Shown here piece by piece: positions 11,138 through 21,980 of a stretch of DNA of 64,000 nucleotides; position 1 is the first letter of the stretch, and each line of letters opens with the position of its first letter. Made by a program: the position numbers and the translations under genes. The stretch comes from Bryobacteraceae bacterium (GTDB lineage Bacteria; Acidobacteriota; Terriglobia; Bryobacterales; Bryobacteraceae), in the NCBI GenBank assembly GCA_029975915.1, contig JARKOC010000371.1:62001-126000 (forward strand). The letters run 5' to 3'. The notes below the pieces were generated by a model. That model had not been told where the DNA came from. It made no database searches and was given only the letters and a program-made list of their open reading frames with translations.

Positions 11138-11977
11138 ATGTCAAATCCATACTGGGAGGGATTCCGCCAGGCGTCACTGGAAAGAAGCCAGATTACCGCC
11201 GCCTGGGGACGGCCAGGCCTCGATCACAGCGGTGCATCAATCTCCATCGCAAACCGCGCGTTCGAGGTTTATTACACGGCTCATCAGAACATATCAGCCA
11301 GTGCTGGAGTTTCACATTACTCGCAGATGCTTGAGTCCCTGCATGAAGCCGGGAGAACCGGTTGGGGCGTTGGCGTCACGGACCTTGAGGAGTCGTTCGA
11401 GCACCTGACTGCGAACGGCGGCAGATGGACAGACAACAACACACTACACTACTCGGGTGGACAGAACTCGATCCATCATGTCTACTCGGCGAGTGGCCCG
11501 GCAGGCCCGGTGAACTTCCTAAAGAAAGTCAACGACAATATCGAATTCGTTCGCGAAGTGAGCTTAGAGTTCAGCAACCAGGTTGAAGAACTCACTTCGG
11601 GAATGCAGTCCAGCCAATGGGCCCAAATAGGCGAGGCGCTGGACGGCATCGAGACCTGGGGTGAGCGAGCAAAGCCCTTCCTCTGGTGGGCGCCTGCCTA
11701 TGAACATCGTGCCGGACAGGTGGTGAGCCTGGCCAGTGTTCTTGGCACGGTCCATACAGCCGCGACGATGTACACCAGTTCCCGTTCCGCCGGATTTGAT
11801 CCCCGCGCCGCCACGGCGCTAGCAGCACTGCGCGCGGCGGTCGCCATCATCCCGGTTTTGGGCGATTTCTACGGGAGGGCCGTAGAGATGATTCCCGGGC
11901 TAGCCAACTATGTCCGAGGACTAATCGATGCGAAGGTCAGGCGGCTTGATGCCGCCGCCGCCGGAGCGCCCTATTGA
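11138..11977 (+). CDS. Hypothetical protein, 279 aa, possible toxin-module-like helical C-terminus
   Basis: I do not recognise this protein. The start is supported by GGAG seven bases before the ATG. It has no signal peptide. The first ~125 residues are rich in Gly, Ser, His and Asn (for example VTDLEESFEHL, THE-free but with NNTLHYSGGQNS). The second half is helical: a hydrophobic stretch (VVSLASVLGTVHTAATMY), then AAVAIIPVLGDFYGRAVEMIPGL, which resembles the helical pre-toxin segments of some polymorphic toxins and contractile-system cargo. It is flanked by unrelated genes with ~150-base gaps and has no obvious immunity or secretion partner. The toxin idea is only a resemblance. Confidence 0.6.
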   Translation: MSNPYWEGFRQASLERSQITAAWGRPGLDHSGASISIANRAFEVYYTAHQNISASAGVSHYSQMLESLHEAGRTGWGVGVTDLEESFEHLTANGGRWTDNNTLHYSGGQNSIHHVYSASGPAGPVNFLKKVNDNIEFVREVSLEFSNQVEELTSGMQSSQWAQIGEALDGIETWGERAKPFLWWAPAYEHRAGQVVSLASVLGTVHTAATMYTSSRSAGFDPRAATALAALRAAVAIIPVLGDFYGRAVEMIPGLANYVRGLIDAKVRRLDAAAAGAPY

Positions 11978-12122
11978 GTAAATCTTTTTCTAAGCCGCGG
12001 TGGCGAGGATCTCGGCGAATCTCGCGATGAGCCTGACACAAAGGAGATCTGGTGCGAATGAGAAGGCCGCAATCGACTTCGCGCGCCTGATGAGGCCTCG
12101 CTAGGTACCCGGTGCGCTTCTG

Positions 12123-13229
12123 CTACAGACTGATATCGTAGTCGCTCCAGTTCACCACGCTCTGCTTCACCATCGCTTCATGCCCGAGAACCGCCGTCAG
12201 AGCCGCCGTAGCGCCGATGGCGGCGCCGGTCAGAACCGGCTTCCCTTCGGTAATCGCCGCATAAAACATCTCGATATGGGCGTGCTGGTTTTCCTTGCGT
12301 TTCTCCGCCAGGACCACGGGCGCGCCGCCGCCGATCGGATACATGGTCGCCGCGCCGAGCAGATCGACCGCTCCCTTGGTCCCGAACACGTGGACATACT
12401 GCCCCCCCGCGGGCATCGCCCTCGGATGAAACACGTTCTGCGTGAACGACAGTTGCACATTGTTCGGGTAGTTGTAGACAATGCTGCCGCAATCAAAGAT
12501 CGTTCGGCCGGCGGGCTGATCCTTATAGAAATTGATCGCGCCAAAACCGGTTGCCTTGGTTGGATGGCCGTTCAGCACCCAGTTGCACAGGTCCAGGTTA
12601 TGGACCGACTGCTCCACCAGATAGCCGCCGCCCTTGTTGACATCGAAAAACCAGTCGCCCGAACTTCCGTCGTGGGCCAGGTCCGAGGTTGCGTGCCGCT
12701 GTGCCTTGGCCATGACGATATCGCCGATGATGCCGTCGTGGATCTTCCCGATCGCCTCCTGCAATTGCGTCATGGAGCGCAATTGCTGGCCGGCGACGAA
12801 CACCTTCTTCGAGGATTTCGCCGCATCGAGCAAGCGCTTGATCTCGGGAGCCTTGATGCCGATCGGCTTTTCGCAATAGACATGCTTGCCGGCCTGAATC
12901 GCCGCGATGGCCATCTCGGCGTGCAAATACGGCGGCGTGGCGATGTAGACAGCCTCGACATCCTTGTTATCGATCACTTCGCGCCAATTCGAGGTGGTCT
13001 TCGGATTGTCTTTTGCGGCCGCGGTGGCGGCCTTGTCGAGCCGGTCCGGCTTGATATCGCACAACATCACTACCTTGGTGTTGTTCTGCTGAATCACTCC
13101 GGATAGCAGATAGGAACCCCGGCCTCCGACACCGATGACGGCCGTGGGCACTTTCGGTGTGTCCTGCCAGGTGGCGGCGTGGGCTGCGAGAGGGGTCGCG
13201 AGGAGGAATGACCTTCGGTTTACGCTCAT
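12123..13229 (-). CDS. Tat-exported Gfo/Idh/MocA-family oxidoreductase
   Basis: NAD(P)-dependent sugar or polyol dehydrogenase-like protein, 368 aa. A Tat signal (NRRSFLLATPLAAHA) is followed by the Rossmann start AVIGVGGRGSYLL, the family Lys motif CEKPIG near residue 118, and a C-terminal alpha/beta domain with KGGGYLVEQSVHNLD. Members with Tat signals bind their nicotinamide cofactor before export and often act as glycoside-processing enzymes (established for glucose-fructose oxidoreductase). It is separated from its neighbours, so the substrate cannot be inferred. Confidence 0.88.
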   Translation of the reverse strand: MSVNRRSFLLATPLAAHAATWQDTPKVPTAVIGVGGRGSYLLSGVIQQNNTKVVMLCDIKPDRLDKAATAAAKDNPKTTSNWREVIDNKDVEAVYIATPPYLHAEMAIAAIQAGKHVYCEKPIGIKAPEIKRLLDAAKSSKKVFVAGQQLRSMTQLQEAIGKIHDGIIGDIVMAKAQRHATSDLAHDGSSGDWFFDVNKGGGYLVEQSVHNLDLCNWVLNGHPTKATGFGAINFYKDQPAGRTIFDCGSIVYNYPNNVQLSFTQNVFHPRAMPAGGQYVHVFGTKGAVDLLGAATMYPIGGGAPVVLAEKRKENQHAHIEMFYAAITEGKPVLTGAAIGATAALTAVLGHEAMVKQSVVNWSDYDISL

Positions 13230-13367
13230 GATGCACCTATTCTAGCGCCGCCGCAGTTTCCGTTTGTGCCGCCAGTCCCGCCTCCGTTCGTGTTTTCGCT
13301 TCCGAAGGCGTCCCGGCAAAGAGTGATCGCTCGAGGACTGAGGCCGGCTAGCCGGCGAGAGATAGTC

Positions 13368-14405
13368 CTACTGCTTGACAAATTCGACGCGCCTGTTCTG
13401 GGCGCGGCCCTGGGGCGTATCGTTCGGGCCGACGGGCTTGGATGCGCCGAGGCCGTTCGTTGTCAACCGCGCCGCATCGACTTTGAACTGGGAGACGAGC
13501 ACGGACTTCACGGCTTCCGCCCGGCGTTTGGAGAGGTCCAAGTTGGCGGCGGCGTTGCCGACTGAATCCGTATGGCCTTCGATGAGGAGGCGAAGATTGG
13601 GGTTGGCTTCAAGGCCCCTGGCTATGGATTGGATGACCGGCGCCGATTCGGGTTTGAGTCGGTCGCTCCCTGTGTCGAAGAGAATCCCGTAGCTGACGTA
13701 GCGGCCGGAGGACATGATGACCTGGCTGAAATCCGGAGTGGACTCGGCGAAGCGGACCATGCGGTAGCCCAACGTTGGGCTGGCTCCGTAGAAATCCTGG
13801 GCCAGTTCGACGCCTGTGATCGGCGGAAGTTCAACCTGATTGAAATCAAGGTGTTTCTCTCCGTTCACAAAGACCCGGAGTCTGCCGTCCTGAACCCAGA
13901 GCGCAAGCCTAGCTGGGTTGTCCCAGTTCATGACCAACCGCTTGCGGCCTAACTCCTGATAGGCCGGGACTTTGAGTTGCACCTGCAGGTCGCATTGATT
14001 GGGGCTGGCGGACGTGCTAAAGACGAGACCTTGCTTTGCGCCGGCAAGCAAAATGAGATGCGAGATCGCGCGGCCTGGGCCGTCGAACTTGAGATCCATT
14101 TCGTAAGTGAAGTTCTTGGGCAGCGCTGTGATGTTGGGGAAGATTGAGCCTCGCTGGCTAATAGTGAGTTGACGCACGTCGCCCGCCGCCCTCAGTTCGG
14201 GAGCGGCGCCACGAACCTTGAAATGGGGCGGGGGGGAGTCTGCTGTCATGTCGGTGAAGTCGTCGTAAAAGATAGTTTTCTCGCCGGGGATGAACGTGGA
14301 CTTGAGGGTGGTCATCTCGGGCTGCACCGTCTGGCCCAGAGCTGTGGCGGCGCCGGCGAGCAGGAGAAGTGAGCCGATGAAGGCTCGCGATCGAGGAAGA
14401 GTCAT
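13368..14405 (-). CDS. OmpA-family protein with N-terminal beta-sandwich domain
   Basis: Exported 345-aa protein. The signal peptide (RAFIGSLLLLAGAATALGQ) is followed by about 200 residues resembling a concanavalin-like/DUF1080-type sandwich (TIFYDDFTDM, FTYEMDLKFDGPG), then a C-terminal OmpA peptidoglycan-binding domain (GILFDTGSDRLKPES, LLIEGHTDSVGNAAAN, LSKRRAEAVKSVL, GRAQNRRVEF). The ATG at 14405 is preceded by GGAGAA; the frame remains open 39 bases upstream but without a ribosome site. The OmpA part is firm; the N-terminal fold is inferred from strand patterns. Probably anchors an envelope component to peptidoglycan. Confidence 0.85.
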   Translation of the reverse strand: MTLPRSRAFIGSLLLLAGAATALGQTVQPEMTTLKSTFIPGEKTIFYDDFTDMTADSPPPHFKVRGAAPELRAAGDVRQLTISQRGSIFPNITALPKNFTYEMDLKFDGPGRAISHLILLAGAKQGLVFSTSASPNQCDLQVQLKVPAYQELGRKRLVMNWDNPARLALWVQDGRLRVFVNGEKHLDFNQVELPPITGVELAQDFYGASPTLGYRMVRFAESTPDFSQVIMSSGRYVSYGILFDTGSDRLKPESAPVIQSIARGLEANPNLRLLIEGHTDSVGNAAANLDLSKRRAEAVKSVLVSQFKVDAARLTTNGLGASKPVGPNDTPQGRAQNRRVEFVKQ

Positions 14406-14452
14406 GGAATTCTCCGAGTGCAATAAGATCAAGGCCGGCAACACCGGCCGGC

Positions 14453-14466
14453 TTGATAGTTATCAA
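14453..14466. promoter_or_regulatory. Inverted repeat in the ompA-like / FG-GAP intergenic region
   Basis: TTGATA-GT-TATCAA, a 14-bp inverted repeat about 50 bases upstream of the OmpA-family ATG, next to a GC stem (GGCCGG/CCGGCC, 14433-14449). It may be an operator. No cognate regulator is adjacent. Confidence 0.3.
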
Positions 14467-14605
14467 AATTGACGGCTCCAGGCAAGGGCTTTTAGAACAT
14501 GCGCCGATAATTTTGTTTCAAGCCGCCGGGACTGCGAGGCGTCCCTGGGGGACACGCGCCCACCAGGGCGCCATGGATTGTAAGCTTGGAACAACCGTAA
14601 CGACG

Positions 14606-15748
14606 ATGAGAATTGCACTTCTGCTCGCATTCATGGCGCTTGCGCACGGCGCCGACTTGCCCCGGTTCCGCGAGACCACGGTGACGCGGGGGGTGAAGAT
14701 GGGCTATCAGCTGCTTGCCGTGGACTTAAACGGGGACGGCAAGAAGGATCTGATTGTGATCGACGAGCGGGCTTCGGAGCTGGCGTGGTACGAAAATCCT
14801 GGCTGGCAGCGCCATGTGATGGCGGTGGATGTACCCAGACAACTCAACGCGGACTCATGGGACGTGGACGGTGACGGGCGGCCGGAGGTGGTTCTGGCCT
14901 ACAGGTTCGAATCCAGTCCGGAGCGGAGTGTGGGCAACGTTGCGCTGCTCAAGGCCAGTACGGATGTGACTAAGCCGTGGACTATGACCGAGATCGACCG
15001 CGTGCCGACGGCGCACCGGGTCAGGTTCATCGATTGGGAAGGCAACGGCAGGAAGGTCCTTTTGCTGGGTCCGATGGTGGGGATGAAAGCGCGGGCGCCG
15101 CTGAACGACGACCACGTGCCGATCTACGCGTACGAGCCCGGCGCGTGGAAGCGGGAGATGCTCTATGGGAGACTGCATGGGATTTTGCACGCGATCGTTC
15201 CTGTGAGATGGGACAAAGGAAAATCAGAGCAGTTGCTGACGGCCAGTTTCCTGGGTCTGCACAGGATCGAGCGGAAGAAAAACGGTGAATTAAAGATCAC
15301 GCAGATTTCCAAGGGCGATGAACGGGCGTGCCCGCAATGCGGCAGCAGCGAAGTGCGAATGGGGCGGTTGGGGAAGAAGCGGTATCTGGCGGCAATCGAA
15401 CCTTGGCACGGCAATCAACTGGTGGTCTACGCGCCCAAGGGCAAGACCTGGAAGCGGATTGTGCTTGAGGACTCGATGATCAATGGCCACGGGTTGGCTG
15501 TTGGCGATTTGGATGGTGACGGACGCGACGAGATCGTATGCGGATTCCGGGGGAAGGGCCATAGGGTCACGATCTATCAGGCATCCGGCGGCAAAGGTGC
15601 TTTGTGGAAGCCCACGATTCTGGACAATGGAGGGATGGCCGCCGCCGATTGCCGGATCGATGACTTCACCGGCGACGGCCAGCCGGACATCGCCTGCGCC
15701 GGCGCATCGACAGCGAACGTAAAGATTTACGAGAATCTGGGCAAGTAG
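14606..15748 (+). CDS. Secreted FG-GAP/VCBS repeat protein
   Basis: A 380-aa exported protein with a seven-bladed-propeller pattern. The signal peptide (MRIALLLAFMALAHGA) is followed by at least four Ca-binding loops of the DxDGDG type: DLNGDGKKD, DVDGDGRPE, DLDGDGRDE and DFTGDGQPD. A single CPQCG motif sits mid-protein, unusual for this family. The frame extends upstream to 14453, but I begin at the ATG that opens the signal peptide. It ends 12 bases from the convergent uxaE-like gene. Function probably carbohydrate or protein binding; not assignable further. Confidence 0.85.
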   Translation: MRIALLLAFMALAHGADLPRFRETTVTRGVKMGYQLLAVDLNGDGKKDLIVIDERASELAWYENPGWQRHVMAVDVPRQLNADSWDVDGDGRPEVVLAYRFESSPERSVGNVALLKASTDVTKPWTMTEIDRVPTAHRVRFIDWEGNGRKVLLLGPMVGMKARAPLNDDHVPIYAYEPGAWKREMLYGRLHGILHAIVPVRWDKGKSEQLLTASFLGLHRIERKKNGELKITQISKGDERACPQCGSSEVRMGRLGKKRYLAAIEPWHGNQLVVYAPKGKTWKRIVLEDSMINGHGLAVGDLDGDGRDEIVCGFRGKGHRVTIYQASGGKGALWKPTILDNGGMAAADCRIDDFTGDGQPDIACAGASTANVKIYENLGK

Positions 15749-15760
15749 GCGGGCAGCGGA

Positions 15761-17014
15761 CTACAGGCCGAGAAAGACCGGCCGGATGTGGCGCTCCCAT
15801 AGATTCGCCTTGACGTTCCGGGAGACGGCCCCGGCAGCCTCATCCAGCATGTTGGTGTAGCGCGCGCCCATCTTCGCGGCAACCTTATAGCCGACGTGTA
15901 GAAGTTGGCGGAAATGAAGGTTGTAGGCGGGGTTCGATTGGTCGTGGCGCAAAGCAGCGGCGTATTGTTCGCCGGTCCAGCCGTTGACTACCGACGGCTC
16001 GGGCAGTTCAGCCGGGTCGATGTCAACCACCGAGGCGTAGGGTGCGCACAATTCCTCCCTGTGAGCAAAGGCTTCGCTGTAGACCTCTTTGGCGAGTGTG
16101 AGGCCTGCATCGCCGGACTCCGCAAGCCCGATGAGTTCCTCCAGCCAGGTGGTGCCGGCGGTCTTCAGGTGCACCCCCTTGTCAAACCGGCGCATGGCGC
16201 GGTTGATGGCAGAGTAGATTGAGAACTTATCGCTGCCCGAGTGGATGCTGAGTTTGAGATTAGTCGGCAGTCCGTAGGCTGCAACCGCATGGGCGACGAC
16301 AGCGATGTCGGCGTTGAACTCTTGCTCGAACCGCGCCGGGTCGCCGACGTAGTCAACGCCTTTATTGAAGCGCCCGGTGAACTTTGGGGCGATGGTCTGG
16401 GCGGGGATGCATTCTTCCGCAATGGCAGCGAGGATAACGAGGAGTTCGGGCGGGGTCTGCGGGACGTCTGTTTCATCCATCGAGACCTCGGTGATGAAGG
16501 GGAGGCCCTGGCGGGCGGAGAGGATATGGCGGTAGATGCGGCCGGCGGAGTGCACGGCCGGAAGGTACTTGCGGACAATGCGGTTCAGTTCGGTGTGGGA
16601 GAGATGAACAGGCGTGCCGGCGCCTTCGATTTCCAATGGCTGAAGCAGTTCAGGGTGCCGATAGACGAATGCCCCGAGGTCGGCGGGGTCGACCACGCCG
16701 CCGATGTTTTCGGCGACGTCGATGGTGAAGAAATCAGAGCAGTCGATGAAGCCATCGACATTGCCTAGGTGGATGTGGTCAGCATCGGTGTGCCAGGGCC
16801 GGACCCAGCCCAGATCGAGGACCGCCTTTTCGGCTGCTTCGCGGGCGGAAGCGGGCTGGCTGCCGACGATGGAGTGTTCACGGAAACTCTTGTTCCAGAC
16901 CGGAATCACGTCCACGCCCGAGTGTGTGGCTTCGATGCAAGCCTCCAGTTGCGGGCGGGCCTGGTGGGCGAAACGGTCGCCCACGCCGATGGAGTATTTC
17001 GAGAGAGTGAGCAT
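15761..17014 (-). CDS. uxaE: Tagaturonate epimerase family protein (UxaE-like)
   Basis: Likely converts D-tagaturonate to D-fructuronate, the C4-epimerase step of a variant galacturonate pathway known from Thermotoga. 417 aa. Recognised by the metal-site segment HTDADHIHLGNVDGFID with the following SDFFTIDVAENIGG, plus KLSIHSGSDKFSIY and the His-rich LHFRQLLHVGYKVAAKMG near the end. The start is the ATG at 17014 preceded by GGAGG five bases upstream; upstream codons are open but non-conserved. The nearby mannonate dehydratase-like gene (24153) and arabinose genes fit pectin breakdown. Assignment is from recalled family motifs. Confidence 0.75.
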   Translation of the reverse strand: MLTLSKYSIGVGDRFAHQARPQLEACIEATHSGVDVIPVWNKSFREHSIVGSQPASAREAAEKAVLDLGWVRPWHTDADHIHLGNVDGFIDCSDFFTIDVAENIGGVVDPADLGAFVYRHPELLQPLEIEGAGTPVHLSHTELNRIVRKYLPAVHSAGRIYRHILSARQGLPFITEVSMDETDVPQTPPELLVILAAIAEECIPAQTIAPKFTGRFNKGVDYVGDPARFEQEFNADIAVVAHAVAAYGLPTNLKLSIHSGSDKFSIYSAINRAMRRFDKGVHLKTAGTTWLEELIGLAESGDAGLTLAKEVYSEAFAHREELCAPYASVVDIDPAELPEPSVVNGWTGEQYAAALRHDQSNPAYNLHFRQLLHVGYKVAAKMGARYTNMLDEAAGAVSRNVKANLWERHIRPVFLGL

Positions 17015-17223
17015 GATGCCTCCACCATCATAGTGTGAACACGAGTAAACGTTAATAATCCGGAAGGGCAGTTGACGCCGGGTTACGGACCTGTCAAGAA
17101 TGGGAGTCGCATGAGGCGCATAACGCAGCCGCGCCGGGATGTCATGTTCCGGCAACGATTGAGACGATTCCCCGCCGCGGCGGGGCGAAAGACTCATCGG
17201 GCTGGCCTGTTTCGCTGAACTCC

Positions 17224-18195
17224 ATGGACAGTCTGTTTACCAACATCGATCTACGGGTTGCCAAGAAGCGTTTTGAAAGCTGGGATGAATTCATCCAGGC
17301 AACCCCTGAGTATTCCATCGCGTTAGAGGTGCTTGACGACCTTCCTGGGCACCGGGGCCACTACGTCAATTTCGATCACCACGCAGGGGTTGTCCGCGAA
17401 GCGTCGATGAGCGCGGCCATGCAAGCCTACATCGCCGTCCGGCAGGGCCGCCTGATGGAGCGTTGGCTGCAAGCCCGCCCTCAAGTGCCCGTCTTTGTCT
17501 GGAACGCAGACCAGGACGTCTGCCTGGCCGCATTCGTGCTCGAGTATCACTGGATGCTCGAACGCGCCGAAGGCATGCCGATGCTGCGCTGGATCGTCCA
17601 GTACAACAACAAGATCGACGTCTGCGGCGGGCTGTATCCGGTTAAATTGGATGATCTAGTGAAGAATCACTTCACGTGGGTCTTCGAGCCTTACCGCGAC
17701 CAGCGGCGGCTGGGCAAGGTGATGGGCGACGAGGCCATTGTCCGGGGCACGGTCAGAAAAGTGTGCGACCGGCTGCTGGCGCTTTTGAATGGCCAGGCCG
17801 GGATCACGCCGATCACCGTCGAGCCCGAAATCCTGTACCGGTCGCCGTACAACTATGTCATCGCGGACGAAAAGGGCGATCCGCTGTCGAGACTGGTTCT
17901 CGCCAGCCAGGGCCATACGAACCTCATCAGTCTGATCTGCAAGCGGCCTAACGGCCGGTTTACTTACAGCATCATCCGCGGTTCCCCGTACGACGAAGAC
18001 ATCTTCCAGATTCCGAGGCTGATCGAGGCGTTTCAGGCAGCCGAGGACAAGCCGAACGAGAGGATCTGGGGTGGATCGAACCTTGCCGCCGGGTCGGATA
18101 GCGAACTGGGATCCAGCCTGAGCTGGCAGCAGATCAAAGAGATCGCCGACCCGATCGTGCGTTCCGCGCATGTGCGGGCTTACGCCCGAGTTTAG
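17224..18195 (+). CDS. Hypothetical protein with DHH-phosphoesterase-like motifs
   Basis: A 323-aa soluble protein of unrecognised family. FDHHAG near residue 50 and WNADQDVC near residue 97 resemble the metal-binding Asp/His motifs of DHH phosphoesterases. GGSNLAAGSDSELGSSL near the C-terminus resembles the Gly-rich DHHA1 substrate loop. The spacing differs from RecJ and NrnA, so it would be a divergent member. It is divergent from uxaE (209-base gap) and convergent with araD (13-base gap). No ribosome site is obvious before the ATG. Function unknown; nucleotide or small phosphoester hydrolysis is a guess. Confidence 0.65.
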   Translation: MDSLFTNIDLRVAKKRFESWDEFIQATPEYSIALEVLDDLPGHRGHYVNFDHHAGVVREASMSAAMQAYIAVRQGRLMERWLQARPQVPVFVWNADQDVCLAAFVLEYHWMLERAEGMPMLRWIVQYNNKIDVCGGLYPVKLDDLVKNHFTWVFEPYRDQRRLGKVMGDEAIVRGTVRKVCDRLLALLNGQAGITPITVEPEILYRSPYNYVIADEKGDPLSRLVLASQGHTNLISLICKRPNGRFTYSIIRGSPYDEDIFQIPRLIEAFQAAEDKPNERIWGGSNLAAGSDSELGSSLSWQQIKEIADPIVRSAHVRAYARV

Positions 18196-18208
18196 AGGCG
18201 GCCGTTTT

Positions 18209-18901
18209 CTATCCCTGACCGTATGTCGCGTTCTTGCCGTGCTTGCGTGAATAGTGCTTGTCAAGTTGCGCCTTGGGCAGCGGGTTGGCGTGCGGATTGA
18301 TGGCCAGCGTCTCCATGGCGATCCGCGCCAGTTCCTCCAACACCACCGCGTGGTAGGCCGCCTGGGCGGCATCCTTTCCCCAAGTGAACGGAGCATGGCC
18401 GGCAACCAGAACGCCGGGAACGGCAACTGGATCGAGTTCGGCGAAGGCTTCGACGATCGCCCGGCCCGTCGCCCCTTCGTAATCGTTGTGGATCTCGGCG
18501 GCGGTGAGATGCTCGGTCACGGGCACGGGGCCGTGAAAGTAGTCCGCATGAGTTGTGCCAAAACAGGGGATTTCGCGGCACGCCTGGGCCCAGGCGGTGG
18601 CGGTACGGGAATGGGTATGGACGATGCCGCCGATCGAAGGGAAAGCCTTGTACAGGACCAGGTGCGTGTCCAGATCTGAAGACGGCTTCAAAGTCCCATC
18701 CACCCGTTTACCATCAAGATCGACTAGGACGATATCGGCGGCGGTCATGGTGTCATAAGGCACGCCCGACGGTTTAATGGCGATGACGCCCTGCTCGCGG
18801 TCGATGGCCGAGGCGTTGCCCCAGGTGTGCAGGACAAGTCCCCGGCGCACGATTTCGAGATTGGCGTCCAGGACCTGTTGGCGGAGTTGTTCCAGTTTCA
18901 T
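18209..18901 (-). CDS. araD: L-ribulose-5-phosphate 4-epimerase (class II aldolase family)
   Basis: Last gene of the arabinose-type operon, converting L-ribulose-5-P to D-xylulose-5-P. 230 aa, normal length. Zn-ligand motifs are present: GGIVHTHSRTATAWAQ (two His), a third His in GHAPFTWGKDA, and substrate motifs GNASAID and SSDLDTHL. The segment TTHADYFHGPVP is typical of AraD rather than fuculose aldolase. The ATG overlaps the kinase stop (ATGA). Identity is strengthened by the adjacent AraB-type kinase. Confidence 0.92.
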   Translation of the reverse strand: MKLEQLRQQVLDANLEIVRRGLVLHTWGNASAIDREQGVIAIKPSGVPYDTMTAADIVLVDLDGKRVDGTLKPSSDLDTHLVLYKAFPSIGGIVHTHSRTATAWAQACREIPCFGTTHADYFHGPVPVTEHLTAAEIHNDYEGATGRAIVEAFAELDPVAVPGVLVAGHAPFTWGKDAAQAAYHAVVLEELARIAMETLAINPHANPLPKAQLDKHYSRKHGKNATYGQG

Positions 18902-20481
18902 GCTTTAGCGCGGACTTCAGCGGCGATGTTGCGCAGCTCCGGCAGAACATCGCCGATGGCGGCCGCAGGTGCGTTTTTCAGGCCCAATCCGAAGTAGAGC
19001 TTCCTATACAAAGCATACAACCGCCCGTAGACCGCAGCCTGATCCGGGTCTGGTTCGACGACGCGGTAGCTCGGGCAGAGCGCGGCCTGGGCCTCTTCGA
19101 CGGACTTGAAAGCGCCGGCGGCGAGAAATGCGAAGATCGTCGAGCCGAGCGATGTCACTTCGGATTGCGGAACCAGAACCGGCTTGTTCAGCACGTTGGC
19201 ATACACGCGGTTCAGGACTTCGTTCTTCTGCGGGATGCCGCCTCCGTTGATCACCCGGCGGATCGGAACGCCGCCTGACTCCATGCGTTCAAGGATGACG
19301 CGCGTGTGGAAAGCCGTGCCCTCGATGGCGGCGAAAAGCTCGTCCTGGGCCGTGTGTGTGAGTTTCCAGCCAAGGGTCACGCCGCCGAGTTCGGGGTTCA
19401 CGAGCACGGTGCGGTCGCCGTTGTCCCAGGTGAGCCGCAGCAGGCCGGTCTGGCCGGCGGTGAATGCTTCGAGACCTCCAGACAAAGCTGCCACAGAGGT
19501 CGCGGCGCGTTTGGCGATGGCATCGAAGATATCGCCGGTGGCCGAAAGCCCTGCCTCGACGCCGGTCATCGACGGGTGGATCGATCCGGGTACAACGCCG
19601 CAGACGCCCTGGATGAGCGACACGCCGGGCATGATGGCCATGATGCAAGTGGATGTGCCGACAACATTGACGACATCGCCTTCCTTGCAGCCCGCGCCGA
19701 TGGCGTCCCAGTGGGCGTCGAAGGCGCCCGTGGGCACTGGGATGCCTTCCTTCAACCCCAGTTTGGCGGCCCATTCAGCCGATAGACGCCCGGCGATCTT
19801 CTCGGAGGTCTCATACCGGCCCTGCAGCTTGGCGCGGACGCCCGCGAAAAGGGGATCGACGGCGACGAGGAACTCCTCCGGCGGCAATCCGCCCAACGAG
19901 GCGTTCCACATCCACTTGTGGCCCATGGCGCAAATCGAGCGCGGCGCATCTTCGGCCCGCTTAATGCCGCAGAGCGTGGCCGCGGCCATGTCGCAATGTT
20001 CGAGCGCCGTGGCCATGCGGCCGCGTTTGTCCGGGTTGTTGCGGAGCCAATGGAGCAGCTTCGAGAAGCCCCATTCGGAGGAGTACGTCCCGCCGCACCA
20101 CTCGATTGCAGCGAGACCGGTTTCGTGGGCCTTGGCGGTAATTTCGGCGGCTTCACGCCAGGCGCGATGATCGCACCAGAGATAGTAATCGTCCAGAGGC
20201 TGAAGGTTCCCGTCAACGGGTACAACGCTGGAACCGGTGGTATCAATCGCCAAAGCTTCAACGGCCGATCCGGCGACTCCTGCCGCCGTAAGCGCCTTGC
20301 CCATGGCCTCGACCAGGGCGGTCATATGATCGGCGTGCGATTGCGTGGCGTGGTCGGGGTCTTCTCGCTTGCGGTGGAGGGGGTACTCCGCCAAGCCGGA
20401 GCCGATGCGGCCCCGCTCACTGTCAACGATCGAAACCCGGACGCTCAGCGTCCCGTAGTCAACTCCAGCAACGATAGCCAT
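18898..20481 (-). CDS. araB: Ribulokinase (FGGY family)
   Basis: ATP-dependent kinase for L-ribulose, 527 aa. FGGY hallmarks: VDYGTLSVRVSIVD at the N-terminal phosphate loop, AIDTTGSSVVPVD, DDYYLWCDHRAWREA with the substrate-binding WxDHR type segment, PTGAFDAHWDAIGAG, and GGGIPQKNEVLNRVYANV in the C-terminal ATP half. These match AraB better than xylulokinase. GAGGAG precedes the ATG. It lies between the isomerase-like gene (67-base gap) and araD (4-base overlap). Confidence 0.92.
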   Translation of the reverse strand: MAIVAGVDYGTLSVRVSIVDSERGRIGSGLAEYPLHRKREDPDHATQSHADHMTALVEAMGKALTAAGVAGSAVEALAIDTTGSSVVPVDGNLQPLDDYYLWCDHRAWREAAEITAKAHETGLAAIEWCGGTYSSEWGFSKLLHWLRNNPDKRGRMATALEHCDMAAATLCGIKRAEDAPRSICAMGHKWMWNASLGGLPPEEFLVAVDPLFAGVRAKLQGRYETSEKIAGRLSAEWAAKLGLKEGIPVPTGAFDAHWDAIGAGCKEGDVVNVVGTSTCIMAIMPGVSLIQGVCGVVPGSIHPSMTGVEAGLSATGDIFDAIAKRAATSVAALSGGLEAFTAGQTGLLRLTWDNGDRTVLVNPELGGVTLGWKLTHTAQDELFAAIEGTAFHTRVILERMESGGVPIRRVINGGGIPQKNEVLNRVYANVLNKPVLVPQSEVTSLGSTIFAFLAAGAFKSVEEAQAALCPSYRVVEPDPDQAAVYGRLYALYRKLYFGLGLKNAPAAAIGDVLPELRNIAAEVRAKA

Positions 20482-20548
20482 GGATCACTCCTCGCGTTCA
20501 GAGAAAGGGTGCCGGGGCGGGAAGCGCGCCACGCGCCCGCGATAAGGA

Positions 20549-21964
<1,416 letters not shown>

Positions 21965-21980
21965 GATTCCACTCCCCTTG

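Noticed and set aside
13343..13356. Palindrome GCCGGCTAGCCGGC after the OmpA-family stop as a terminator
   Set aside because: There is no loop and no T-tract. It may be a chance GC palindrome.
17044..17056. LacI-type operator AGTAAACGTTAAT upstream of uxaE
   Set aside because: Only a partial palindrome (core AACGTT); the nearby TATGAT would start transcription inside the ribosome-binding site.
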